From Gaiellasilicea sp963731615 (GTDB taxonomy: Bacteria; Actinomycetota; Thermoleophilia; Gaiellales; Gaiellaceae), in the NCBI GenBank assembly GCA_963731615.1, contig CAVSWD010000003.1, forward strand, positions 1 through 64,000: DNA of 64,000 nucleotides, in the 5' to 3' direction. Positions 26,176 through 34,529 of this stretch are shown piece after piece. Under the pieces are notes generated by a model that saw nothing but the letters and a program-made list of their open reading frames with translations, was not told the DNA's origin and searched no databases. A program made the translations under genes and the position numbers. How positions within the stretch are numbered: position 1 is the first letter of the stretch; each line of letters starts with the position of its first letter.

Positions 26176-27378
26176 TCAGATCTGCCAGGACCCGCCGCGG
26201 AGCACGGGGACGCGGTCGCCGTCGCGGGTGATTCCGTCGACGTCCACCTCGTTCGAGCCGATCATGAAGTCGACGTGGACGCCGCTCGTGTTCACACGCT
26301 CACGGTCTGCCTCGTCCTCGACCGGGAAGGTGTAGGCGTTGCCGAGCGCGATGTGGCTGGCGGCGTTCTCGTCGAGCAGCGTCTCGTAGAAGACGGTGCC
26401 GAGCGGGCCGATCCGACCCTCCTTGTCGACGAGCGCGATCTCGCCCAGCCGTGAAGCGCCGTCGTCCTTCGCCATCGCGGCCCGCAGGGCGTCGGCGCCC
26501 TGGTCGGCGTCGATCTTGACGGCCCGGCCGCCCTGGAACTCGAGCCGGATCCCGTTCATGTACGCGCCGTAGAGCTCCAGCGGCATCGTCGCGGCGACGT
26601 GCCCGTCGACGCGCTCGGGATCGGGTGTGGTGAAGACCTCCTCGGTCGGGAGGTTCGGATAGTGGGTGATCCCCGCCTCGGTGGTGAAGTCGGCGCCGAG
26701 CCACTTCGAGCTCGGCATCAGCCCGATCGTCAGGTCGGTTCCGGGACCCTTGAGGTGGATCGAGTCGAAGCGGCGCTCGCTGAGCCGGTCGGCGCTCGCG
26801 ACGATCAGCTTCATCCGCTCGCGCCAGGCCGCCACCGGATCCTCGGCATCGAGCCGGAGGACGTGGACGATCTCCTCCCAGAGCTTGTCGAGCGCCTCGT
26901 CGGGCTCGAGCTCCGGGTGGACTCGTTGCGCCCAGCCGGGATTCGGGCACGGGCCGGCCGACCAGTTGGTCGTCCGCTCGTTGACGATGCGCGGTACCGC
27001 CGAGATGTACGGCAGCAGGTCGCGGCCGGTGCGGGCCGGGTCGATGTCCTCGAAGATCGCGGCGCTCGTGCCGGTCAGCGTCACCCGGGCGGCCCGCTCG
27101 TCGGAGAGCCACTGCATCCGCCCCTCGATCCACGGCGGGACGAAGTCGAGCGTCGCCTCGTCGGCATGTCGCAGGCGCTCCGCCTTGACCAGGTGATCCC
27201 ACCAGAAGAGATCGACGTACCGGGCGCCGCGCTTGTACCCGGCTCGTGCAACGGCGCGCGCGGCGTCCTCCATGCCGAGGTAGGCGGTGACACCGAGGAT
27301 CTGACCCGGCTGCAGGTTCGCGCCGAAGCCGACGAGGAGCTCGGCGAGGCGGTCGACGTCGGCGGTGCGGTCGCGCAC
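26176..27378 (-). CDS. M29-family metallo-aminopeptidase
   Basis: A 400-residue cytosolic aminopeptidase of the AmpS/aminopeptidase T family, with a two-cobalt or two-zinc centre. Likely metal ligands lie in NLPTEEVFTTPD (Glu), GEIALVD (Glu), ENAASHIALGNAY (His, with Tyr as a catalytic residue) and SGVHVDFMIGS (His, Asp). These are all intact. It starts with GTG; TAGTCT 8 nt upstream suggests a leaderless message. It stands alone and convergent to scpB. Confidence 0.88.
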   Translation of the reverse strand: MRDRTADVDRLAELLVGFGANLQPGQILGVTAYLGMEDAARAVARAGYKRGARYVDLFWWDHLVKAERLRHADEATLDFVPPWIEGRMQWLSDERAARVTLTGTSAAIFEDIDPARTGRDLLPYISAVPRIVNERTTNWSAGPCPNPGWAQRVHPELEPDEALDKLWEEIVHVLRLDAEDPVAAWRERMKLIVASADRLSERRFDSIHLKGPGTDLTIGLMPSSKWLGADFTTEAGITHYPNLPTEEVFTTPDPERVDGHVAATMPLELYGAYMNGIRLEFQGGRAVKIDADQGADALRAAMAKDDGASRLGEIALVDKEGRIGPLGTVFYETLLDENAASHIALGNAYTFPVEDEADRERVNTSGVHVDFMIGSNEVDVDGITRDGDRVPVLRGGSWQI

Positions 27379-27386
27379 GGGGCGGC

Positions 27387-27392
27387 AGACTA
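27387..27392 (-). promoter_or_regulatory. -10-like hexamer TAGTCT
   Basis: On the minus strand TAGTCT lies 8 nt before the GTG of the aminopeptidase gene, and no Shine-Dalgarno sequence is visible. Confidence 0.35.
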
Positions 27393-27496
27393 CCTGTTGG
27401 CGCAGGCCCCGAATCCGCTCTCGCGGATCCGGGACGCGCGAAGACCCCTAAAGGCGTCCGCTTCGCGGCCGCACGAAGATCAGAGGACCTTCTGCC

Positions 27497-28207
27497 GTGA
27501 GACTCAACGCTTACCTCGCTCGTTCCGGCGTCGCGTCGCGCCGCAAGGCGGACGACCTGATCAAGGCCGGACGCGTCCTCGTGAACGGCGAGCCGGGTCA
27601 GCTGAACACCTTCGTCGAGTCGCGCGACGTCGTCGAGGTGGACGGCGTCCCGGTGGCGAAGCAGCAGCTCGCGTACGTGCTGCTGCACAAGCCGGCGGGC
27701 GTCGTCACGACCGCGAGCGATCCGCAGGGCCGGCCGACCGTCGTCGACCTCGTCGAGCACGAGTCCCGCGTCGTCCCGGTCGGCCGCCTCGACGTCGAGA
27801 CGACGGGTGCGCTCGTGCTCACGAACGACGGGCCACTCGCGCACCGTCTCGCCCACCCGCGCTACGGGGTCGAGAAGGTCTACGAGGTCGAGACCTGGAA
27901 GGAGCCGAACGACGAGGTGCTGCGCAGGCTCGCCGAGGGCGTCGAGCTCGAGGACGGTGTCACCGCGCCTGCGCGCGTCCGCAGGCTCGGCGCGGCGCGT
28001 ATCGAGCTCGTCCTCCACGAAGGCCGTAACCGGCAAGTGCGGCGGATGTGCGAGGCCGTCGGCCACCGCGTCCGGCGACTGCATCGGAGCGTCTACGCAG
28101 GGCTGCGGGTGGACGAGCTCGCGCCCGGCGAGTGGCGCGAGCTCACAGCGCGGGAGGTCGACTCTCTGCAGGCTTCCGCTGCGAAGCGAGATCAGCGATC
28201 TGTCTGA
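27497..28207 (+). CDS. rluB: 23S rRNA pseudouridine synthase, RluB/RsuA family
   Basis: A 236-residue enzyme that isomerises uridine in ribosomal RNA. An S4-like RNA-binding domain (residues 1-60, RLNAYLARSGVASRRKADDL) precedes the catalytic domain with VGRLDVETTGALVLTNDG, whose Asp is the nucleophile, and EGRNRQVRRM. RluB (23S U2605) is more likely than RsuA from its place next to scpAB, as in many bacteria. GTG start with AGAGGA upstream. Its end overlaps the minus-strand nuclease remnant by 65 bases. Confidence 0.88.
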   Translation: MRLNAYLARSGVASRRKADDLIKAGRVLVNGEPGQLNTFVESRDVVEVDGVPVAKQQLAYVLLHKPAGVVTTASDPQGRPTVVDLVEHESRVVPVGRLDVETTGALVLTNDGPLAHRLAHPRYGVEKVYEVETWKEPNDEVLRRLAEGVELEDGVTAPARVRRLGAARIELVLHEGRNRQVRRMCEAVGHRVRRLHRSVYAGLRVDELAPGEWRELTAREVDSLQASAAKRDQRSV

Positions 28208-28528
28208 AGAGCCCTTCGATCGGTGTAATCAGAGCCTCATCGAAGTGCTGCCAGTCGATTGCACTCGGCCACGGTCGTGCTAGAACGAACAGCTGCGTTC
28301 CAACGCGCGGGTCGTCGCCGAACCCGGGCCAGTTGTCCTCCGTCATGACGACTAGGAATCCACGGGCATCAAAGTGGTCCTCAGCAATTCTGAGTTCGCG
28401 GCTTTCGAAGGCTGCCGCCCACTTTTCACGTTTCCAACCCAACTGCGTCTTGCACTCGATGAACGCTACGCATGCGTCCTTGTCCCAAGTGTGATGTCAG
28501 GGCGCATGGCGCGATCGGCAGCGGACAT
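28143..28528 (-). pseudogene. PD-(D/E)XK nuclease-like remnant, frameshifted
   Basis: From ATG 28528 the frame reads MSAADRAMRPDITLG and then runs to a stop. Adding one base near 28487 continues it as DKDACVAFIECKTQLGWKRE and about 80 more residues to 28143. The D in RPDITL with E-x-K in FIECK is the metal-binding pattern of the restriction-endonuclease fold. The C-terminal half (GFLVVMTEDNWPGFGDD, then QLFVLARPWPS) is uncharacterised. It may be a truncated restriction or Holliday-type nuclease. Only a weak TTG start exists in the downstream frame. Confidence 0.45.
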
Positions 28529-28646
28529 TCGCTAGCGAGCGCCGCCTACGAAGTAGACAAGGCGTCGCCCAGATGTTGGAGCGCGGAGCGAACCGGGGCG
28601 TCAGCGGCCACCGGGTCACCTTGACGCGCTGGGGAACGGCGCGAAC

Positions 28647-29669
28647 TCACAGGTTCCGAGGGCGAGCAGCTCCGAAGAACCGCCCTGCCTCGCTCTTGAC
28701 GAAGCCCATCCGGTCGAACATCGCGTCGAGGGTCGGCTCCGACGTCTTGCGGGCCTTCTCAGCGCCACGCGCGAGCAGCCGCTGCAGCTCGGCCGGATCG
28801 GAGCGCAGCTCGCGGTAGCTCGCCTGCACCGGGATCAGCGCCTCGACGACCGCCTCGCCGACGTCGGTCTTGAACTGCCCGTAGCCCGTGCCGTCGTAGC
28901 GAGCCTCGATCGCTTCGGGTGATTCGCCCGTGACCGAGGAGAGGATGTCGACCAGGTTCGTGACGCCCGGCTTGTCCGGTGCGCGGCGCACCTCCGAGCC
29001 GGAGTCGGTGACGGCCGACTTGAACTTCTTCCGGATCACATCAGGCTCGTCGAGCAGCTTCACCGTCCCCTGCGGCGTGCCGCCGGTCGTCGACATCTTG
29101 TTGCCGGGCTCCTGCAGGTCCATGATCCGCGCTCCGACCTCGGGATAGACGCCTTCGGGGAGCTTGAACGTCTCGCCGAAGCGGCTGTTGAAGCGCTCGG
29201 CGATGTCGCGCGTCAGCTCGAGGTGCTGACGCTGGTCGTCGCCGATCGGGACGATGTCGGTCTGGTAGAGCAGGATGTCGCCCGCCATCAGCACTGGATA
29301 CGTGAAGAGCGCCGAGGAGACGAAGTCGCGCTCGCCGCCCTTGTCCTTGAATTGCGTCATCCGGCCCAGCTGGCCGAAGCTCGTGACCGAGCCGAGCAGC
29401 CAGGCCGCCTCGGCATGCGCGGGCACGTGGCTCTGTGCGAAGACGGTCGAGCGCTCGGGGTCGAGGCCGGTCGCAAAGAGGATCGCCGCCAGGTCGAGCG
29501 TCTTCTCGCGGAAGTCCGCCGGGTCGTACTCGACGCTGATCGAGTGCAGGTCGACGATGCAGAAGAAGCCCTCGCCGCGCTCCTGCGTGGCCGCGTACTG
29601 GCGGAAGCCGCCGATCAGGTTGCCGAGGTGCTTGTCGCCCGTGGGCTGGATGCCGGAGAAGACGCGCAT
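28647..29669 (-). CDS. trpS: Tryptophanyl-tRNA synthetase
   Basis: This 340-residue class I synthetase charges tRNA-Trp. The HIGH motif appears as KHLGN near the N-terminus (SGIQPTGDKHLGNL) and KMSKS as NKMSTTGG. GDDQRQHLELTRDIAERFN is the tryptophan-site helix, so it is a full-length enzyme. ATG start 26 bases from the divergent aroF. The 118 bases downstream, up to the nuclease remnant, hold nothing recognisable. Confidence 0.95.
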   Translation of the reverse strand: MRVFSGIQPTGDKHLGNLIGGFRQYAATQERGEGFFCIVDLHSISVEYDPADFREKTLDLAAILFATGLDPERSTVFAQSHVPAHAEAAWLLGSVTSFGQLGRMTQFKDKGGERDFVSSALFTYPVLMAGDILLYQTDIVPIGDDQRQHLELTRDIAERFNSRFGETFKLPEGVYPEVGARIMDLQEPGNKMSTTGGTPQGTVKLLDEPDVIRKKFKSAVTDSGSEVRRAPDKPGVTNLVDILSSVTGESPEAIEARYDGTGYGQFKTDVGEAVVEALIPVQASYRELRSDPAELQRLLARGAEKARKTSEPTLDAMFDRMGFVKSEAGRFFGAARPRNL

Positions 29670-29683
29670 CGAGAATTTCTACC

Positions 29684-29689
29684 TACACT
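29684..29689 (+). promoter_or_regulatory. -10-like hexamer TACACT
   Basis: TACACT stands 6 nt before the ATG of aroF in the 26-bp gap to divergent trpS. No ribosome site is present, so the transcript may be leaderless. Confidence 0.45.
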
Positions 29690-29695
29690 CAGCCG

Positions 29696-30737
29696 ATGGC
29701 GACAGTCGGGTCACCGGAGCTCCTGATCGTGATGGGCGCGCAGGCGTCCGACGAGCACGTGGACGAAGTCGTCGCGCGGCTCGAGGAGGCCGGCGCGAGC
29801 GCGCACGTCAGCCGTGGGCGCGACGCGACCGTGATCGGCGCGATCGGCGAGCGCGAGCTGCTCGCGACACTGCCGCTCGAGGGCTTCCCGGGCGTCGAGC
29901 AGGTGCTGCCGATTCTGAAGCCGTACAAGCTCGTCTCGCGCGAGCTTCATCGCGACCCGACCGTGATCGAGGCGCGTGGCCGGAAACTCGGCGACAACTA
30001 CTTCGGCTTCATCGCCGGCCCGTGCACGGTCGAGACGCGCGAGCAGACGCTCGAGACGGCGCGGGTCGTGCACGCCGAAGGCGTGACGATGCTGCGCGGC
30101 GGCGCCTTCAAGCCGCGGACGTCGCCGTACGCCTTCCAGGGCCTCGGGGTCGAGGCGCTCAAGATCCTCGCCGAGGCGCGCGACGAGACCGGCCTGCCGC
30201 TCGTGACCGAGCTGATGGATCCCGCGCGACGTCGAGGCGGTCGTCGAGATCGCCGACGTGATCCAGGTCGGCGCGCGCAACATGCAGAACTTCAACCTGC
30301 TCTCGGAGGTCGGCCGGGCGCCGAAGCCGGTGCTCCTGAAGCGCGGCCCGGCCTCCTCGATCGAGGAACTGCTGATGGCGGCCGAGTACGTCGTCAAGGA
30401 GGGGAACACACAGGTGATCCTCTGCGAGCGCGGGATCAAGACGTTCGAGCGCTCCACGCGCTACACGCTCGATCTCTCAGCGATCCCGGTGCTCAAGCAC
30501 GAGACGCACCTGCCCGTGATCGTCGACCCCTCGCACGCCGCCGGGAAGCGCGACCTGGTGCTGCCGCTCGCCCGCGCCGCGGTCGCGGCCGGCGCGGACG
30601 GGATCATCGTCGAGGTGCACCCGCGGCCGGAGGAGGCGCTCTGCGACGGGCCGCAGCAGATTCCGGCGGCGGAGTTCGCGGACTTCGCGCACGAGATCAG
30701 GGCGCTCGCGTCGCTGCTCGGCAAGACGATCGGGTGA
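29696..30737 (+). CDS. aroF: 3-deoxy-7-phosphoheptulonate synthase, frameshifted
   Basis: The first enzyme of the shikimate pathway (PEP plus erythrose 4-phosphate). It is of the type I-beta form: an N-terminal ferredoxin-like regulatory domain of about 70 residues, then the barrel. GPCTVE, LRGGAFKPRTSPYAFQG, VLLKRG, CERGI and VDPSHAAGKRD are all present and intact. The frame breaks after TELMDP: the run CCC at 30221-30223 should be CC, which restores PRDVEAVVEIADVIQVGARN. An extra C in a C-run in a biosynthetic gene suggests a sequencing error. The stop overlaps tyrA (GTGA). Confidence 0.9.
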
Positions 30738-31834
30738 TCGCCAGGCTGGCGATCGTCGGGACGGGGCTGATCGGCGCCTCGGTCGGGCTGGCGGCACGGC
30801 GCGCCGGTGTCGAGCACGTGGTCGGCTGGGATCCGGACGGATCGCATCTCGGCGTGGCTGCGGAGCGGGGTGCGGTCGAGCCTGCCGAAGATCTGGCCGC
30901 GGCGCTCGACAGCGCGGAGCTCGCGGTCGTGGCCGCACCTGTCACTGCGCTTCCCGACCAGGTTCGCGACGTCCTCGACGCGAGCGTCGAGGGCTGCACG
31001 GTCACGGACGTGGGCTCGACGAAGGGCGGCGTCTGCGAGGCGGCGACCGGGGTCGGCCGGTTTGTCGGAGGTCATCCGATCTGCGGCTCCGAGGCCCGCG
31101 GTCCCGAGTGGGCTACGGCGGAGCTGTTCGAAGGTGCGACGTGGTTCCTGACCCCCACGGCTGCGACCGAGCCGCAGAGCTACTCGATCCTGCACGACTT
31201 CGTCACGTCGCTCGGGGCGGTCCCGGTCGCGATCGACCCCGAGGCGCACGACCGGCTCGTTGCGGTCACGAGCCACCTCCCGCACGCGCTCGCGAACGTC
31301 CTCCTGAACCAGGCGGGCGGAGCCCGCGTCGACGGGCATGAGCCGCTCGCCGCCGCAGGCGGCTCGCTTCGCGACATGACGCGTGTCGCCGGGGCGAACC
31401 CGCGCATCTGGGTCGACATCTTCCTCGAGAACCGCGAAGCGCTCGCCGCCGCGCTGGCCGAGCACCGGCGGCGCGTCGAGCAGCTCGAGGCGGCGCTGGA
31501 AGCGGGCGACGCAGGCTTCCTCGCGCGCTGGATCGGCGAGGCCTCCGCGAACCGGCGGCGGCTGTTGGAGACGGCGTACGAGGACGTCGGCGAGCTGCAG
31601 CGGCTGCGCGTCCACGTGCCCGACCGGCCGGGCGTGATCGCCGGGATCGCGCAGGCGCTCGGCGCCGAGCGGATCAACATCGGCGGCTTCGACCTGCAGC
31701 ACCTCTCCAGCGAGCGGGGCGGCACGCTCGCAATCCTCGTCGCGGGCGAGGACGAGGCCGCGCGCGCCGCAGCGCTGCTCGAGCAGCAGGGCTACGGCGT
31801 CGTCGTCGCGCCCGTTCTGGAGAGCGAGTCGTGA
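30734..31834 (+). CDS. tyrA: Prephenate dehydrogenase with ACT domain
   Basis: A 366-residue NAD(P)-dependent enzyme making 4-hydroxyphenylpyruvate for tyrosine. The dinucleotide motif GTGLIGASVG opens the protein, GGHPICGSEARGPEWA and SHLPHALANVLLNQAGG form the active site, and the ACT domain (about 295-366, HVPDRPGVIAGIAQALGA) suggests feedback control by tyrosine. GTG start within the aroF stop. A structured repeat follows, before aroA. Confidence 0.9.
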   Translation: MIARLAIVGTGLIGASVGLAARRAGVEHVVGWDPDGSHLGVAAERGAVEPAEDLAAALDSAELAVVAAPVTALPDQVRDVLDASVEGCTVTDVGSTKGGVCEAATGVGRFVGGHPICGSEARGPEWATAELFEGATWFLTPTAATEPQSYSILHDFVTSLGAVPVAIDPEAHDRLVAVTSHLPHALANVLLNQAGGARVDGHEPLAAAGGSLRDMTRVAGANPRIWVDIFLENREALAAALAEHRRRVEQLEAALEAGDAGFLARWIGEASANRRRLLETAYEDVGELQRLRVHVPDRPGVIAGIAQALGAERINIGGFDLQHLSSERGGTLAILVAGEDEAARAAALLEQQGYGVVVAPVLESES

Positions 31835-31850
31835 AAAGCGGCCTTCCCCA

Positions 31851-31909
31851 ACACGTCCGTTTCGGACCGGTCTGGGGACTGTCCCCAGACATGTCCCCTC
31901 GGGACGTGT
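31851..31909. repeat. Structured palindromic element between tyrA and aroA
   Basis: An outer 8-bp inverted repeat (ACACGTCC with GGACGTGT) encloses three small hairpins. The central one is GTCTGGGGA-CTG-TCCCCAGAC (9-bp stem, 31870-31890), and the third is GTCCC-CTC-GGGAC. Bases 31854-31893 recur in inverse orientation at 48836-48875. GGGGACTGTCCCC cores like this are typical of REP-type elements mobilised by RAYT transposases, but no such transposase lies in the window. Confidence 0.7.
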
Positions 31910-31955
31910 CCGAGGTGCAAATCTTTCGCAACTCTTTGTCCACAGGCGTGGCGGC

Positions 31956-33245
31956 GTGAAGATTGAGCCGGCTGCGGCGATCCTGGGACACATCCGCGTG
32001 CCGGGCGACAAGTCGCTTTCGCACCGTGCCGTTCTCTTGGGTGCGATCTCGGACGGCGAGACCCGAGTCGCCGGCTTCGGGCGCTCCGCGGACACGGAGT
32101 CGACGGTCGCGGCTGTCAGGGCGCTCGGGATCCGCGTCTACGAGGCGGATGCCGAGACGCTGCACGTCTTCGGCGGCGGTCTACGGGGCTTGAAGGCGCC
32201 GCGGGAGGCGATCGACTGCGGGAACGCCGGCACCCTGATGCGACTGCTGCCCGGGATCCTCGCCGGCCAGGAGGGCAGCTTCGAGCTGACCGGTGACGCG
32301 TCGCTCAGCTCGCGCCCGATGGAGCGGATCGCCGAGCCGCTGCGGCAGATGGGCGCATCCGTCGAGACGACGGAAGGCCATGCGCCGATCGTGGTCGAGG
32401 GCCGGCCGCTGAGCCCGATCACCTACGAGCTGCCGGTCGCGAGCGCTCAGGTGAAGTCGGCGGTTCTGCTCGCCGGGCTCTACACGGAGGGCGGCGAGAC
32501 GACCGTCGAGGAGCCGCTGCCGACACGCGACCACACGGAGAATCTGCTCGACCAGGCGGGCGTGACGGTACGGCGCAAGCCGCGCAGCATCACCGTCGAA
32601 CCGACCGACGGACTCGAGCTCGGCGACGTCGAGATCCCGGGCGACTTCTCCTCGGCCGCTCCGTTTCTCGTCGCCGCCACGCTCTTGAGCGGCTCGGAGT
32701 TGACCGTGCACGGGCTCAACCTGAACCCGCGGCGCACCGGACTCCTCGACGTGCTCGAGCGGATGGGCGCCAACATCACCGTCTTCAACCGCCGGCGGAT
32801 CGGCGGCGAGGCCGGGGGCGACCTCGACGTGCGGCCGGCGCAGCTCGTCGGCACGACGGTCGGCGCCTCAGAGGTGCCGCTGCTCGTGGACGAGCTGCCG
32901 CTCTTCGCCCTACTCGCGGTGCACGCCCACGGCGACAGCGTCCTCCGCGGTGCGGCGGAGCTGCGCGCGAAGGAGTCGGATCGGATCGAAGCGGTCGTCG
33001 ATGGCCTCCGCGCGCTCGGCGCGCACATTCGCGCGACGGCGGACGGCTTCTCGGTGCGTGGCGTGCCCACCCGGCTGCGCGGCGGCTCTCTGGACGCGCG
33101 CGGCGACCACCGGATCGCGATCCTCGGTGCGATCGCCGGTCTCGTCTCGCGCGAAGGGGTCGAGATCAAGGACGCCGAGACTGCAGCGGTATCCTTCCCC
33201 GGCTTCTACGACCTGCTCGCCTCGCTGCGAGCCACCACACGTTGA
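31956..33245 (+). CDS. aroA: EPSP synthase (3-phosphoshikimate 1-carboxyvinyltransferase)
   Basis: This 429-residue shikimate-pathway enzyme joins shikimate 3-phosphate and PEP. The conserved VPGDKSLSHRAVLLGA, DCGNAGTLMRL, SAQVKSAVLLAGL, and LRAKESDRI segments are all present, so the enzyme looks complete. The CGNAGT segment carries no obvious glyphosate-tolerance change, as far as can be judged by eye. GTG start. The gap to tyrA holds the structured repeat. cmk begins four bases after the stop. Confidence 0.94.
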   Translation: MKIEPAAAILGHIRVPGDKSLSHRAVLLGAISDGETRVAGFGRSADTESTVAAVRALGIRVYEADAETLHVFGGGLRGLKAPREAIDCGNAGTLMRLLPGILAGQEGSFELTGDASLSSRPMERIAEPLRQMGASVETTEGHAPIVVEGRPLSPITYELPVASAQVKSAVLLAGLYTEGGETTVEEPLPTRDHTENLLDQAGVTVRRKPRSITVEPTDGLELGDVEIPGDFSSAAPFLVAATLLSGSELTVHGLNLNPRRTGLLDVLERMGANITVFNRRRIGGEAGGDLDVRPAQLVGTTVGASEVPLLVDELPLFALLAVHAHGDSVLRGAAELRAKESDRIEAVVDGLRALGAHIRATADGFSVRGVPTRLRGGSLDARGDHRIAILGAIAGLVSREGVEIKDAETAAVSFPGFYDLLASLRATTR

Positions 33246-33249
33246 CCTG

Positions 33250-33882
33250 ATGATCGTCGCCATCGATGGGCCCGCAGGGGCCGGCAAGAGCACGGTCGCC
33301 CGGCATCTCGCCGAGCGGCTGGGCTTCCGCTACCTCGACACTGGCGCGATGTACCGGGCGCTGACCTGGCTCGCGCGCCAGCGCGGGCTCGCGCTCGACC
33401 GCGCCGCCGAGCTGGCCGAGCTTGCAGCCGCGTATCCGGTCGAGTTCGACGCGGCGGGGCGCGTGTTCATCGACGGCACCGACGTGACCGCGTCGATCCG
33501 AAAACCCGACATCGACAAGCTCGTGCCCGTCGTCGCCCGCCATCACGACGTTCGCGAGGTGATGCGGGAACGCCAGCGCGCCCTTGCGCACGAGGGCAAC
33601 GTCGTGATCGAGGGTCGCGACATCGGAACGGTCGTCGCTCCTCAGGCGCAGGTGAAGGTCTACTTGATCGCCGACCAGCAGGTCCGGGCCGATCGCAGGT
33701 CGGTCGAGCGGCCGGGGATCGGCGCCGAGGCGCTCGCGACCGACCTCCGCCTCCGGGACGAGAAGGACGCGATCAACATGCAGCCTGCGGCAGACGCTGT
33801 GCAGATCGACACCACCGATCTCGGTGTTGACGACGTCGTGGCGCAGATCGAAGAGCTCGTGCAAGCGCAGCAGACGGTATGA
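33250..33882 (+). CDS. cmk: Cytidylate kinase
   Basis: A 210-residue nucleoside monophosphate kinase phosphorylating CMP and dCMP. The P-loop GPAGAGKSTVA, the CMP-binding YLDTGAMYRALTWLA and GRDIGTVVAP are all present. RSVERPGIG and RDEKDAINM fit the lid. Close to aroA and overlapping plsC by four bases (ATGA), it is part of one long operon. Confidence 0.94.
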   Translation: MIVAIDGPAGAGKSTVARHLAERLGFRYLDTGAMYRALTWLARQRGLALDRAAELAELAAAYPVEFDAAGRVFIDGTDVTASIRKPDIDKLVPVVARHHDVREVMRERQRALAHEGNVVIEGRDIGTVVAPQAQVKVYLIADQQVRADRRSVERPGIGAEALATDLRLRDEKDAINMQPAADAVQIDTTDLGVDDVVAQIEELVQAQQTV

Positions 33883-34529
33883 ACCGTGTCGATCCGGTCT
33901 GGGCCGCGGGGCGCGTCACGATCGGCACGCTCGTCCGCCTGCTGACACCGCTGCGCAACTACGGCGTCGAGCGCGTGCCCACCTCCGGCGGCCTCGTGCT
34001 GGCGTTCAATCACTTCCACTGGATCGATCCACCCGTTTTCGGGCTCCTCTCGCCGCGCACGCTCTACTTCCTCGCGAAGATCGAAGCGCATCGCGTCCCC
34101 GGCCTGGGCCAGCTGATGCGCAGCTTCGGGACGATCTCCGTCCGGCGCGGCGAGTCTGATCGCGAAGCGGTGCGCCGGATGCGCGAAGTCGTCCGCGAGG
34201 GGGAGGCGCTCGGGCTCTTCGCCGAGGGAACGCGCCAGCGAACGGGCGTGCCCGGCCCCGTCCAGCCGGGCGCCGCGATGGCGGCGATCCAGGAGGACGT
34301 CCCGGTCGTTCCCGCTGCGATCTACGGCAGCTACGAGTGGAAGCCGGGCAACTACCATCCCATCTCGGTCGCGTGGGGGGAGCCGCTCCGGTTCGACGGG
34401 CTGCCCAAGGGCGCGAAGGGCTATCGCGAGGCGTCGGCGGAGATCGAACGCCGGCTCCATGCGCTCCACGCCTGGCTCGCCGAGATCCACCAGCTCGGCC
34501 GGCCCCGGCACGCGGTTCCGCCGCGATGA
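33879..34529 (+). CDS. plsC: 1-acyl-sn-glycerol-3-phosphate acyltransferase
   Basis: A 216-residue membrane-associated enzyme that makes phosphatidic acid. The HX4D catalytic motif is seen as NHFHWID, and the glycerol-phosphate site as FAEGTRQRTG. VPVVPAAIYGSY completes the family pattern. It is coupled by ATGA overlaps to cmk before and der after. A trailing proline and arginine-rich tail looks non-essential. Confidence 0.9.
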   Translation: MNRVDPVWAAGRVTIGTLVRLLTPLRNYGVERVPTSGGLVLAFNHFHWIDPPVFGLLSPRTLYFLAKIEAHRVPGLGQLMRSFGTISVRRGESDREAVRRMREVVREGEALGLFAEGTRQRTGVPGPVQPGAAMAAIQEDVPVVPAAIYGSYEWKPGNYHPISVAWGEPLRFDGLPKGAKGYREASAEIERRLHALHAWLAEIHQLGRPRHAVPPR

